From NCBI GenBank assembly GCA_947499545.1, contig CANMOZ010000003.1:62001-126000 (forward strand): a stretch of 64,000 nt of DNA, read 5' to 3'. Positions 26,240 to 34,471 of the stretch are shown here, piece by piece; position 1 is the first letter of the stretch; each line of letters starts with the position of its first letter. The translations under genes and the position numbers were made by a program. The DNA comes from an uncultured Saccharospirillaceae bacterium. GTDB taxonomy: Bacteria; Pseudomonadota; Gammaproteobacteria; Pseudomonadales; Oceanobacteraceae. The notes beneath the pieces were generated by a model. That model saw only the letters and a list, made by a program, of their open reading frames with translations, was not told the origin of the DNA and ran no database searches.

Positions 26240-26671
26240 CTAACCTAGCAACCGATGAATACAATATGCGCAACCAATACCCACAACCATACCTGCAAGA
26301 ATTTCCAACCTGCTGTGGCCCATGCGTTTACGTAGTACGGGGAAATTTTCCGGTGTTTGTTTTGCGCCTTGCTTTGCCAACAACTGTATTGCTTCAGCTT
26401 GTTTACCAACCTGACGACGCAAGCTATTAGCATCCAGCATAACAATATAGGCCACGCCTAAAGCGACTCCAAAAGCTGGGTGATTGACTCCTTCGCGAAA
26501 CGCCACCAAGGCGGCCACACTCGAAACAATTGCGCTATGATTGCTGGGCATTCCCCCGTACCCAATTAAATCAAAAGCTAACCGGCGCTCGCGGGCACAG
26601 TTAATAGTAAACTTAGCGCAACCCGTAACTAACCACGTAAAAAATGGAATAATACAATAACCCAAATACAT
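26240..26671 (-). CDS. Divergent PAP2 (DUF212) membrane protein, candidate polyprenylphosphoryl-5-phosphoribose phosphatase
   Basis: A 143-aa membrane protein with the DUF212 signatures GGMPSNHSA, MLDANSLRRQVGKQAE and LRKRMGHSRLEILAG. This family is a shortened relative of PAP2 acid phosphatases. In mycobacteria a PAP2 protein (Rv3807c) is the proposed phosphatase that turns decaprenylphosphoryl-5-phosphoribose into decaprenylphosphoryl-ribose. Here it is 8 bp downstream of the UbiA homologue that would make the substrate, so the same step is inferred. Catalytic activity of DUF212 proteins is not established to my knowledge. Confidence 0.75.
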   Translation of the reverse strand: MYLGYCIIPFFTWLVTGCAKFTINCARERRLAFDLIGYGGMPSNHSAIVSSVAALVAFREGVNHPAFGVALGVAYIVMLDANSLRRQVGKQAEAIQLLAKQGAKQTPENFPVLRKRMGHSRLEILAGMVVGIGCAYCIHRLLG

Positions 26672-26679
26672 TACTTATC

Positions 26680-27555
26680 TCACTGTGGCCATAACGCCCA
26701 AACGCTAGCACCCGCCCAAATGACGACAGCACCCAACAGCTGTAAATCCGTTAGCAAAACATCCGTCGGTGATTCACCCTCATCACTTTGATCAACCAAC
26801 AACCAATATCGGAATAGCCCAAAAAGTACTATTGGAATCGTCATAATTAACTCAGGGCGCGCTGTCATAACAAATAAGCTATAAAATAACAAAGCACCCA
26901 TCGCAGCCATTTCTGCGTAACGATCAACCAGTTCAACAGAGTACTTGGCTAGCACCCGGCGGCCTTCCGAGCCACTCAACAACAGCTCTTGTCTTCGCTT
27001 TATTGCAGCCAAATAGAGCGCCAAACAAAATGTTGTAATAAACATCCATGAAGACAATGGAACATCGATCGCCACAGCGCCTACGTACACCCGGATGACA
27101 AAGCCGATGGCCACTATGAAAATATCCCAAATCGGCTGATGCTTTAAACCAAAAGAGTAGGCTACGTTCAAGGCTAGATACATCGCAAGCAACATAGCTA
27201 TTTGAGGATACACAAATGCACTTATCAGCAATACTGAATAGAGTAAAACAAGTAGCCCCAAAGCCTGCTGTTTGGAAACCCAGCCTGATGCTAGTGGTCG
27301 CTTTAAGCTCTTAGTTGGATGTTTCTTGTCATTTTCGATGTCTCGATAATCATTGAGCACATACACGCTAGATGCCGCAAAACAAAAAAGGATGAATGCC
27401 TGAAGTGCATTGACAATGGCGCCAGCATTCAAAAACTCACCGGAAAAAATGATGGGTGCCAAAACAAAGGTGTTTTTCACCCATTGCTTTGGTCTCATTA
27501 ACTTTACAATCCCGAACACCCAATGACGCTCTTCCAGCGACCCTTTGTTAGACAT
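26680..27555 (-). CDS. UbiA-family 5-phosphoribose-1-diphosphate polyprenyl-phosphate transferase
   Basis: A 291-aa UbiA prenyltransferase-fold protein with about nine membrane segments. The motif NDYRDIENDKKHPTK (from residue 68) has the metal-binding aspartates of the family. RPKQWVKN near the start and YSFGLKHQ are the features shared with mycobacterial Rv3806c, which joins phosphoribose from PRPP to decaprenyl phosphate. This is the committed step of D-arabinofuranose donor synthesis. It is transcribed away from gtrA-dprE1-dprE2 from a 60-bp divergent spacer and is coupled to the DUF212 gene. A ubiquinone UbiA is less likely because of its neighbours and its motifs. Confidence 0.88.
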   Translation of the reverse strand: MSNKGSLEERHWVFGIVKLMRPKQWVKNTFVLAPIIFSGEFLNAGAIVNALQAFILFCFAASSVYVLNDYRDIENDKKHPTKSLKRPLASGWVSKQQALGLLVLLYSVLLISAFVYPQIAMLLAMYLALNVAYSFGLKHQPIWDIFIVAIGFVIRVYVGAVAIDVPLSSWMFITTFCLALYLAAIKRRQELLLSGSEGRRVLAKYSVELVDRYAEMAAMGALLFYSLFVMTARPELIMTIPIVLFGLFRYWLLVDQSDEGESPTDVLLTDLQLLGAVVIWAGASVWALWPQ

Positions 27556-27615
27556 TTATATGGCTACCTCTTAACATATGAAATTCAATCGCACTATTGT
27601 ATCTAATTTCCTCAT

Positions 27616-28029
27616 ATGAAACGAACTTTGCTGTACGCACTTTTTGCGATAATAGCTATTGCAACCAATTTATTAGGGCAAGAATTGAGTGTCAGTTTAT
27701 ACCAAGGCCAGCATTATATTGTCCTTTCTGTATTCATTGGCACCTTTGTTGGTTTGGCGACCAAGTACTTACTTGATAAGACATTCATCTTTCAATACCA
27801 AACAACTAATCTTAACCACGAAACCAAAACGTTTATTCTTTATACCGCCATGGGCGTTATCACTACACTGATCTTTTGGGCATTTGAGTTTGGTTTCGAG
27901 TACCTATTTAACTCTAAATTCATGCGTTACACTGGCGGCGTGATAGGGCTCACAATAGGGTACGTGACCAAATATCACCTGGACAAAAAATTTGTATTTG
28001 TACAAGAGCCGCAAAATGATGATTCATAG
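27616..28029 (+). CDS. GtrA-like small membrane protein of the arabinose island
   Basis: A 137-aa protein with four membrane segments in two similar halves: GLATKYLLDKTFIF closes the first and GYVTKYHLDKKFVF the second. This is the GtrA fold, which includes mycobacterial Rv3789, a neighbour of DprE1 proposed to move or recruit the lipid-linked arabinose. It overlaps the start of dprE1 by 14 bp, so translation is coupled. A flippase or scaffold role is inferred; an O-antigen glucose GtrA role is less likely given the cluster. Confidence 0.82.
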   Translation: MKRTLLYALFAIIAIATNLLGQELSVSLYQGQHYIVLSVFIGTFVGLATKYLLDKTFIFQYQTTNLNHETKTFILYTAMGVITTLIFWAFEFGFEYLFNSKFMRYTGGVIGLTIGYVTKYHLDKKFVFVQEPQNDDS

Positions 28030-29320
28030 TTGGGGCCGTTACCCCATATGCGAAAGCAAAATATTAAACCCAGACAATGACATTTCCGTCACTGATTTTG
28101 CTCAAAACACAACCAGCGACTGGATTCCACGAGGTTTGGGGCGCAGTTATGGAGACAGCGCATTAAGTGGGCAGGTTCTCACTTCAAAAAATCTTGATTA
28201 CATCATCGAGTTTGACCCAATGACCGGCATACTAACCAGTGATGCTGGTGTAACCCTAGCAAGCCTGCTCAAAGTGTTTGTACCCAAAGGATGGTTTCTT
28301 CCCGTTACACCAGGAACCCAATTTGTATCTCTGGGTGGGGCTGTAGCCAGTGATGTACACGGAAAAAATCACCATGGGGAAGGCAGTTTTTGTGACCATG
28401 TATTATCCCTCAAAATAGCAACCCCAACCGGCATGGTTACTTGTTCTCCAACAGAGAATGAGCCACTGTTCAGAGCCACTTGTGGCGGCATGGGGCTTAC
28501 AGGATTCATCACTCAGGTAACACTAAAGCTCAACCAAATTAAAAGCGCCTACATTCAAGAAGTGACTCATAAAGCCAATAACCTCCAGGAAGTTATGTCT
28601 CTTTTTGAGGAACACAAGGATGCAACATACTCAGTTGCCTGGATTGATTGCATGGCGACAGGCAATGAATTAGGACGCTCGCTTCTGATGCTAGGTGAAC
28701 ATGCACAATCGGGCGGCTTAGATGCCGGCCAACCTGGGCATTTATCACTTCCCTTTGAACTTCCTATCAGCCCTCTCAATTCATTCAGTACACGCTTGTT
28801 CAATCAACTGTACTATCATCGAATTCGTTCAAGCGTCCAGAATAAAACCGTTCATTACCAACCATTCTTTTACCCACTCGATGGCATTCAAAATTGGAAT
28901 CGCATGTACGGCAAAAAGGGCTTTGTCCAATACCAATGTGTCATTCCATATGCAGCAGGGTATCAAGGAATGAAGGCTTTAATGGACGAGATTAGCGCCT
29001 CCAAGGAAGCCTCTTTCTTGGCAGTGCTTAAAGCTATGGGCCCAAGTAATGACAATTACCTTTCTTTTCCTATGGAAGGCTTTACCTTGGCTCTGGATTT
29101 TAAATACAAACCGAATGTCTTAGCGTTATTGGATAGGCTTGATGACATTGTTTTGGATTTAGGAGGCCGTTTGTATCTGACAAAAGATGCACGGATGTCT
29201 GAGAAAATGTTCAAACGGGGCTACCCCAAGTGGGAAGAATTCATGGAAGTCAGAGAGTCCTATGGCGCCAACAAGCACATACATTCACTGCAATCTAAAC
29301 GACTTGGATTATCTTCATGA
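28016..29320 (+). CDS. dprE1: Decaprenylphosphoryl-beta-D-ribose 2'-oxidase (DprE1-like FAD oxidoreductase)
   Basis: A 434-aa FAD-linked oxidase that would oxidise C2' of polyprenylphosphoryl ribose. FAD-binding RGLGRSYGDSAL (39-50) and the covalent-FAD-type region DVHGKNHHGEGSF (113-125), PGTQFVSLGGAV and GGRLYLTKDAR are near-identical to M. tuberculosis DprE1. Lys390 corresponds to Lys418 there. The residue at the Cys387 position is Ala359; the spacing to the lysine is exactly 31 in both, so the alignment is firm. The start is the ATG pair at 28016/28019, overlapping gtrA. The stop overlaps dprE2 by ATGA. Confidence 0.93.
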   Translation: MMIHSWGRYPICESKILNPDNDISVTDFAQNTTSDWIPRGLGRSYGDSALSGQVLTSKNLDYIIEFDPMTGILTSDAGVTLASLLKVFVPKGWFLPVTPGTQFVSLGGAVASDVHGKNHHGEGSFCDHVLSLKIATPTGMVTCSPTENEPLFRATCGGMGLTGFITQVTLKLNQIKSAYIQEVTHKANNLQEVMSLFEEHKDATYSVAWIDCMATGNELGRSLLMLGEHAQSGGLDAGQPGHLSLPFELPISPLNSFSTRLFNQLYYHRIRSSVQNKTVHYQPFFYPLDGIQNWNRMYGKKGFVQYQCVIPYAAGYQGMKALMDEISASKEASFLAVLKAMGPSNDNYLSFPMEGFTLALDFKYKPNVLALLDRLDDIVLDLGGRLYLTKDARMSEKMFKRGYPKWEEFMEVRESYGANKHIHSLQSKRLGLSS

Positions 29321-30054
29321 GAAGCATCATCATTTTTGGCGCTACCTCAGCCATTGCTGAAGCCACGGCGCGCTTATTTGCCCAAAATGGGGACCGCATT
29401 TGTTTGGTTGCACGCAATACAGAGAAACTGACCCGACTCGGAAAAGACTTAACCGCTCGAGGCGCCAAAGAAATCATCAGCACTTCAATGGACATGAATG
29501 AAGTGAATCAGCATGCTGAGCTCATTGAGAAAGTCAGTCAGCAATGGGGCAAAATTGACATCGCATTAATTGCTCACGGAACTCTACCCGATCAAAAGGC
29601 CTGTGAAACGTCTGTTGAGCTCACCTTGGCAGAACTGAACACCAATGCGATCAGTACGGTGGCGCTACTCACTCGGCTAGCCAACCAAATGGAATCGCAA
29701 GGATCAGGAACCCTTGCTGTCATAAGCAGCGTTGCGGGAGATCGAGGCAGACAATCTAATTATGTCTATGGCGCTGCAAAAGGAATGGTGACGCGCTTCC
29801 TACAAGGACTGCGCAATCGACTGGCGGCTAAAGGCATTCAGGTGCTGGATATTAAACCCGGGTTTGTGGACACACCTATGACCGAATCTTTTACCAAAGG
29901 CGCTCTTTGGGCTCAACCTGAAGACATTGCTAATTGCATTGTTAAAGGCATTGAAGGCAAGAAAAGTACAATCTATACCCCGTGGTTTTGGCAATGGATC
30001 ATGCTCATCATCAAATCCATACCTGAGCCTATTTTCAAGCGCTTAAAATTGTAG
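29317..30054 (+). CDS. dprE2: Decaprenylphosphoryl-2-keto-beta-D-erythro-pentose reductase (DprE2-like SDR)
   Basis: A 245-aa short-chain dehydrogenase. The nucleotide-binding turn is FGATSAIAEATA (7-18), the NAG-like AHGTLPDQ follows, and catalytic residues are Ser137/138, Tyr151 and Lys155 in YGAAKG. DprE2 reduces the 2-keto intermediate made by DprE1, completing the ribose to arabinose epimerisation. The ATGA overlap with dprE1 supports co-translation of the two subunits, as expected for partners. Last gene of the plus-strand operon, ending before a long hairpin. Confidence 0.92.
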   Translation: MRSIIIFGATSAIAEATARLFAQNGDRICLVARNTEKLTRLGKDLTARGAKEIISTSMDMNEVNQHAELIEKVSQQWGKIDIALIAHGTLPDQKACETSVELTLAELNTNAISTVALLTRLANQMESQGSGTLAVISSVAGDRGRQSNYVYGAAKGMVTRFLQGLRNRLAAKGIQVLDIKPGFVDTPMTESFTKGALWAQPEDIANCIVKGIEGKKSTIYTPWFWQWIMLIIKSIPEPIFKRLKL

Positions 30055-30103
30055 TCGTATTCACTGTCCTCTTTTTTTCAATGAGCATAGAAAATCAATG
30101 GGG

Positions 30104-30132
30104 ATAGAGAGGCCGCTAAGCGGCCTCTCTAT
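30104..30132. terminator. Hairpin between convergent dprE2 and truB
   Basis: ATAGAGAGGCCGC, loop TAA, GCGGCCTCTCTAT: a 13-bp perfect stem placed between two convergent genes. There is no clear U-tract on either side, so it may be a 3'-end barrier and not a strict intrinsic terminator. Confidence 0.65.
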
Positions 30133-30147
30133 GTGATGGCGTTACTT

Positions 30148-31083
30148 TTACTCTGAATGAGTCGCGATTAATCGTTTCGTTTTCAGATACTGGCCAGCAT
30201 CAGATTTTTCCCCCAGGCCCACAAAATCTCCCGAATCTCTCCGATACAAACGGTAGATTTTCTGATTTTCAACCGCATTACTGGGTACAACCTTACCTTG
30301 CACCAAGCACTGATAATCCATCTCAGTAAGGGTTAATGACTCAAATGTCTGAACCGCAGAATCTACCGGTAATAATAAATCATCTAAGGCTTTCCCTTCA
30401 TCATCCGTAGTCATCATGCTCTCTAACTGCTCAATGGTGACTGCTTGCTCAAGCGTGTAAGGGCCCGAAACTTCTCGACGCAATTGACTTACGTAAGCAC
30501 CGCTGCCAAGCGCCACTCCGATGTCTTCCACTAGACTTCGAATGTAAGTGCCCTTTGAACACTCAACGCGTAAATGGATGCGCTTTTCTGCCGCCTCAAT
30601 ATCCAATAAATCTAAGCGGTAGATACAAACCTGCCTTGCTTTAATCTCGACAGACTCACCCGCTCGAGCATACTCATAGAGTTTTTTGCCATTGAGCTTT
30701 AATGCTGAGTAGATGGGTGGCACTTGCTCAATCACTCCTTGAAATCCACTTAGATCTGTTAGGAGTGCGTTCTTATCAAAGCTAGGGAGTTCACAGGCTT
30801 TTACAAGTGCGCCTTCCGCATCGCCTGTCTCGCGTATCTCACCAAAGGTTGCTTCCACAACGTATGTTTTTTTTGCGTCTAATAAATACTGTGAGAACTT
30901 CGTCGCTTCCCCAAAGCAAATGGGCAAAACGCCTGTCGCTAATGGGTCCAATGCTCCCGTATGCCCCGCTTTGGATGCATTGAACAACCGCTTTACTTTT
31001 TGAAGGGCTCCATTTGAGGTAATCCCTTGAGGCTTATCAATGATAAGCACACCAGAAACTGGCCGACCTTTGCGTTTACCCAC
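30148..31083 (-). CDS. truB: tRNA pseudouridine-55 synthase
   Basis: TruB (311 aa) makes pseudouridine 55 in the T-loop of tRNAs and acts as a tRNA chaperone. The catalytic aspartate lies in GHTGALDPLATGVLP, and KGTYIRSLVEDIG is the second family motif. It normally abuts rbfA upstream and rpsO downstream. Here it is 417 bp from rbfA and 5.9 kb from rpsO, so it is unlinked from both by accessory DNA. Confidence 0.97.
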   Translation of the reverse strand: MGKRKGRPVSGVLIIDKPQGITSNGALQKVKRLFNASKAGHTGALDPLATGVLPICFGEATKFSQYLLDAKKTYVVEATFGEIRETGDAEGALVKACELPSFDKNALLTDLSGFQGVIEQVPPIYSALKLNGKKLYEYARAGESVEIKARQVCIYRLDLLDIEAAEKRIHLRVECSKGTYIRSLVEDIGVALGSGAYVSQLRREVSGPYTLEQAVTIEQLESMMTTDDEGKALDDLLLPVDSAVQTFESLTLTEMDYQCLVQGKVVPSNAVENQKIYRLYRRDSGDFVGLGEKSDAGQYLKTKRLIATHSE

Positions 31084-31216
31084 AGCTGATTAATCCAATT
31101 GTCATAAAGTGTTTACACTACCCTAAGTGTTCGATCGCTCATTTGATTTTTCTCGTTCAAAACACACGAAACTCTCCTCATTTACAATTCGAAGCACAAG
31201 TATTTTCTCTTGGCGC

Positions 31217-31243
31217 TTGCAAAGCGTTATGAGCATCTATACT
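31217..31243 (+). promoter_or_regulatory. Possible promoter for the 25-aa microprotein
   Basis: TTGCAA (31217-31222), a short 15-nt spacer and TATACT (31238-31243). The -10 is good; the spacing is suboptimal. It would start transcription about 25 nt before the small reading frame. Confidence 0.35.
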
Positions 31244-31275
31244 GAGCACCATCGGTTCATTTGGGATAGGGAATC

Positions 31276-31353
31276 ATGACGTACGAGCGTTTTTTTGCGA
31301 CAGTATTGTTAGCAATTTGTTGCAGTTTAATAGCATCTTTCGCAGTTGGGTAA
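31276..31353 (+). CDS. Putative 25-residue single-span membrane microprotein
   Basis: ATG at 31276 opens a 25-codon frame ending TAA at 31351-31353. After MTYER it is almost entirely hydrophobic (FFATVLLAICCSLIASFAVG), long enough for one membrane span, with two adjacent cysteines. GGGATAGGGA lies just upstream as a possible ribosome site, a -10 TATACT lies 33 bp before the ATG, and a hairpin with a T-run lies downstream. It is antisense to its flanking genes. No family is recognised; chance is possible at this length. Confidence 0.4.
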   Translation: MTYERFFATVLLAICCSLIASFAVG

Positions 31354-31475
31354 TGATCTTGGTTTACTTAAAACACTCTTGAGCAGTGACACAATCCCAC
31401 GACATTTTTCACGTAAGGAATGCATAGTGCAAAAGAGGTTTGTTAAGAAAATGGGCTCAATGTCGAGCGAGAATA

Positions 31476-31500
31476 GCCAGAAAGACTGGCCACTCTTTTT
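31476..31500 (+). terminator. Terminator-like hairpin facing rightward
   Basis: GCCAG, loop AAAGA, CTGGC then CACTCTTTTT. The stem is only 5 bp and the T-run starts 5 nt after it, so it is weak. It could end the microprotein transcript, or mark the 3' end of rbfA, whose stop abuts it. Confidence 0.35.
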
Positions 31501-31902
31501 CTAATCTTCAGATTGATTATCGTTCTGCTGTTGACCGCGAACCGCTTTTTCAATCAAAGAGGTCAAACGAGTACCACGCTCAACGCTGACATCATAATGA
31601 AAGCGTAATTGAGGCGTAATACGAGTTCGCATTGATTGGGACAAACTTGCCCTTAGCTGGCTAGAAAATTCATTCAGTGCTTTTTCACACGCTTTTCTCT
31701 GAGCAGGTACGTCGTCACCTTCGTTGGCAACGTTTAAAGATGTAAAGTATAAATCAGCATAAGACAGATCTTTGCTGACCTTTACAGCATTAATGGTCAC
31801 CATACCAATGCGGTCATCTTTCACATCAAATTGCAGCATTTGTGCAACTTCACGCTTAATCTGTTCAGCAATACGGTCAGTTCGATTAAATGTTTTTGCC
31901 AT
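31501..31902 (-). CDS. rbfA: 30S ribosome-binding factor A
   Basis: RbfA (133 aa) is a KH-fold factor needed for late 30S maturation and cold growth. The N-terminus FNRTDRIAEQIKREVAQML and the VKVSKDLSYADLYFT strand are characteristic. It lies 100 bp after infB in the rimP-nusA-infB-rbfA order. truB would normally follow at once; here a 417-bp gap intervenes. Confidence 0.96.
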   Translation of the reverse strand: MAKTFNRTDRIAEQIKREVAQMLQFDVKDDRIGMVTINAVKVSKDLSYADLYFTSLNVANEGDDVPAQRKACEKALNEFSSQLRASLSQSMRTRITPQLRFHYDVSVERGTRLTSLIEKAVRGQQQNDNQSED

Positions 31903-32002
31903 AGAGTTCCGAATACTGATGTTTAATCGTACTCAACGAGCTTTCGCTCTTAAGCAGCAGCCCTACCAAAGAACAGTCGACTGCTGCTTAGAGGAATACT
32001 CA

Positions 32003-34441
32003 TTAAAGAGTACGGGCAACCTCTTTTACATCGAAGACTTCGATAAGGTCACCGACTTTAACGTCATTGTAGTTTTTCACACCGATACCACATTCCATGC
32101 CCTGGCGAACATCAGGCACGTCATCTTTGAATCGACGCAACGACTCCAACTCACCTTCGTAAATCACAACGTTATCACGCAATACACGAATTTTCTTATT
32201 ACGGTATACCTGACCTTCAGTGACCATACAGCCGGCAACAAGACCCAGTTTTGGTGATTTGAATACATCACGTACTTCAGCAACACCTACAATGTCTTCT
32301 CTCAGCTCTGGTGCCAATAGGCCGGCCATTGCTTGCTTCACATCATCGATAAGGTCGTAAATAACGCTGTAGTAGCGCATATCAAGACCTGATGTTTCAA
32401 CAACACGCTTAGCAGCTGCATCTGCACGAACATTAAAGCCGAAGATGACCGCGCTAGAAGCCAGAGCCAAGTTAGCGTCAGTCTCCGTGATACCACCAAC
32501 ACCGCTGGACACAACACAGACTTCAACTTCTTCAGTGCCCACTTGCTGCAAGGCGCTGACAATGGCTTCCAGTGATCCACGAACGTCTGTCTTCACAACA
32601 ACGTTAAGAACCTGTTTTTCACCTGATCCCATGTTGGAAAATAGGCTATCCAATTTCGCCGCTTGCTGACGCGCCGCCAACTGTTCTTTTGCTTTTGAAG
32701 AACGGTATTCAGCAACTTCACGCGCACGCTTATCACTTTCAACAACCAAGAACGATTCGCCCGCACCTGGAGGAATATCCAAGCCAAGAATCTCAACCGG
32801 AATCGATGGACCAGCTGCTTCTACTTGCTGACCGTTTTCATCCAACAATGCACGCGCACGCCCCATAGCAGTACCTGCTAAAAGGATATCGCCTTTCTTC
32901 AAAGTACCGTTCTGAACCAATAATGTCGCTACTGGCCCTCTGCCTTTATCAAGGCGAGATTCTACAACGACCCCTGTAGCAGGACCGTCCGGTACCGCTT
33001 TAAGCTCCAACAGTTCAGCTTGCAGACTAACCGCTTCAAGTAGCTCATCGATACCTTGACCAGTGTGAGCTGAAACTGGAATAAACTGCGTATCACCCCC
33101 CCAATCTTCTGGAATGACATCTTTCGCTGAAAGCTCATTCTTAACTCGATCAGGATCTGCAGATTCTTTGTCCATCTTGTTGACAGCAACGACCAAAGGC
33201 ACGCCCGCCGCTCGCGCGTGCTGAACAGCCTCTTCAGTTTGTGGCATAACGCCGTCGTCAGCCGCTACAACCAAAATGACAACGTCTGTACTTTGCGCAC
33301 CACGAGCACGCATTGCGGTAAAAGCAGCGTGGCCAGGTGTATCTAAGAAAGTAATGACCCCACGATCAGTATTTACGTGGTAAGCACCAATGTGCTGGGT
33401 AATTCCACCTGCTTCGCCAGACGCTACACGAGTACGACGAATGTAATCCAGTAGTGATGTTTTACCGTGATCGACGTGACCCATAACCGTCACAACGGGT
33501 GCACGAGGCGCTTCTTCACCTTCGTACTTAATGCTCTCCAGGATATCTTCTTCAATCTGGTTAGAACTGACCGTTTTAGCTTTGTGGCCCATTTCTTCAA
33601 CCAGCAGAATAGCGGTTTCCTGATCAATAACCTGGTTAATGGTCGCCATCACACCCATTTTAAAGAGGGCTTTAATGGTTTCTCCGGCCTTAACCGCCAT
33701 CTTCGAAGCAAGCTCGCCAACGGTAATAGCTTCGCCAATTTCAACTTCATGAATAATGGGAGCCGTTGGTTTTTCAAATTGGTGCTGTCTGGATGAATCC
33801 AAGGCGGAACGCTTACCACGACGTGGGCGCTTAGAACCTCTTGGTGCAAATTCATCACTGCCATCATCAAAGACGTCACGTCTACCGCGCTCACCTTTTC
33901 CACGACCTGGCTTTTCCGCACCACGGGCTTCTTTGGCACCCTTTTTCTTCTTCGGACGCCCATCACGCTCTTTTTCTTGAGCCTGAAGGTCAGCAGGAGA
34001 AATTGGACCACCTGAAGGTGCAGCATTCGGCTTAGCAGGACGCGGCTTTTTAGGGCGATCCTGACCACTCGTCGGCGCTTCCGCCTGGCGACGACTTTTT
34101 TCTACCGGTGCTTCCTGGGCTTGCGCATCGGTGTCGGTTTCGTTCTTTTTAACGTAAACGCGTTTTTTACGAACTTCGATATTGACCGACTTTTTATTGC
34201 CACTGCCCGCTTTAAGGGTTGTGGTCACTTTACGCTTCAAAGTGATTTTTTTCGGTTCTGACTCTGCAGCATTTTCGCCGTGGCTGCGCTTTAAGTAAGC
34301 CAACAGAACTTGCTTTTGCTCATCAGTCACTACTTCATCAGCACCGGTTTGTGGTAATCCTGCGTCTTGCATTTGACTCAGGAGTCGCTCAACCGGAGCA
34401 CCCACCACAGCGGCTAATTGTTTAACTGTTACTTCTGCCAT
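32003..34441 (-). CDS. infB: Translation initiation factor IF-2
   Basis: IF-2 (812 aa) is the GTPase that places fMet-tRNA on the 30S subunit and promotes 50S joining. An IF2 N-terminal domain (about 1-50), a Lys/Arg-rich linker (about 60-230) and the G domain with [23 protein letters not shown] and NKMDKE follow in order, then domains C1 and C2. A single start is assigned; E. coli makes shorter forms from internal starts, which I cannot verify here. It follows nusA by 30 bp. Confidence 0.97.
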   Translation of the reverse strand: MAEVTVKQLAAVVGAPVERLLSQMQDAGLPQTGADEVVTDEQKQVLLAYLKRSHGENAAESEPKKITLKRKVTTTLKAGSGNKKSVNIEVRKKRVYVKKNETDTDAQAQEAPVEKSRRQAEAPTSGQDRPKKPRPAKPNAAPSGGPISPADLQAQEKERDGRPKKKKGAKEARGAEKPGRGKGERGRRDVFDDGSDEFAPRGSKRPRRGKRSALDSSRQHQFEKPTAPIIHEVEIGEAITVGELASKMAVKAGETIKALFKMGVMATINQVIDQETAILLVEEMGHKAKTVSSNQIEEDILESIKYEGEEAPRAPVVTVMGHVDHGKTSLLDYIRRTRVASGEAGGITQHIGAYHVNTDRGVITFLDTPGHAAFTAMRARGAQSTDVVILVVAADDGVMPQTEEAVQHARAAGVPLVVAVNKMDKESADPDRVKNELSAKDVIPEDWGGDTQFIPVSAHTGQGIDELLEAVSLQAELLELKAVPDGPATGVVVESRLDKGRGPVATLLVQNGTLKKGDILLAGTAMGRARALLDENGQQVEAAGPSIPVEILGLDIPPGAGESFLVVESDKRAREVAEYRSSKAKEQLAARQQAAKLDSLFSNMGSGEKQVLNVVVKTDVRGSLEAIVSALQQVGTEEVEVCVVSSGVGGITETDANLALASSAVIFGFNVRADAAAKRVVETSGLDMRYYSVIYDLIDDVKQAMAGLLAPELREDIVGVAEVRDVFKSPKLGLVAGCMVTEGQVYRNKKIRVLRDNVVIYEGELESLRRFKDDVPDVRQGMECGIGVKNYNDVKVGDLIEVFDVKEVARTL

Positions 34442-34471
34442 CGTACGTATTCTCCTCCGCGAGTGGTGCCT

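Larger units (their letters stand above)
31084..31500. other. 417-bp truB-rbfA gap carrying plus-strand elements
   Basis: truB and rbfA are nearly adjacent in most gammaproteobacteria. Here the gap holds, on the opposite strand, a possible promoter (31217-31243), a 25-codon membrane microprotein (31276-31353) and a terminator-like hairpin (31476-31500). No tRNA or transposon piece was seen. Confidence 0.5.

Noticed and set aside
24258..30147. Mobile element as carrier of the arabinose island
   Set aside because: No transposase, integrase, terminal inverted repeats or target duplication were visible at either edge.
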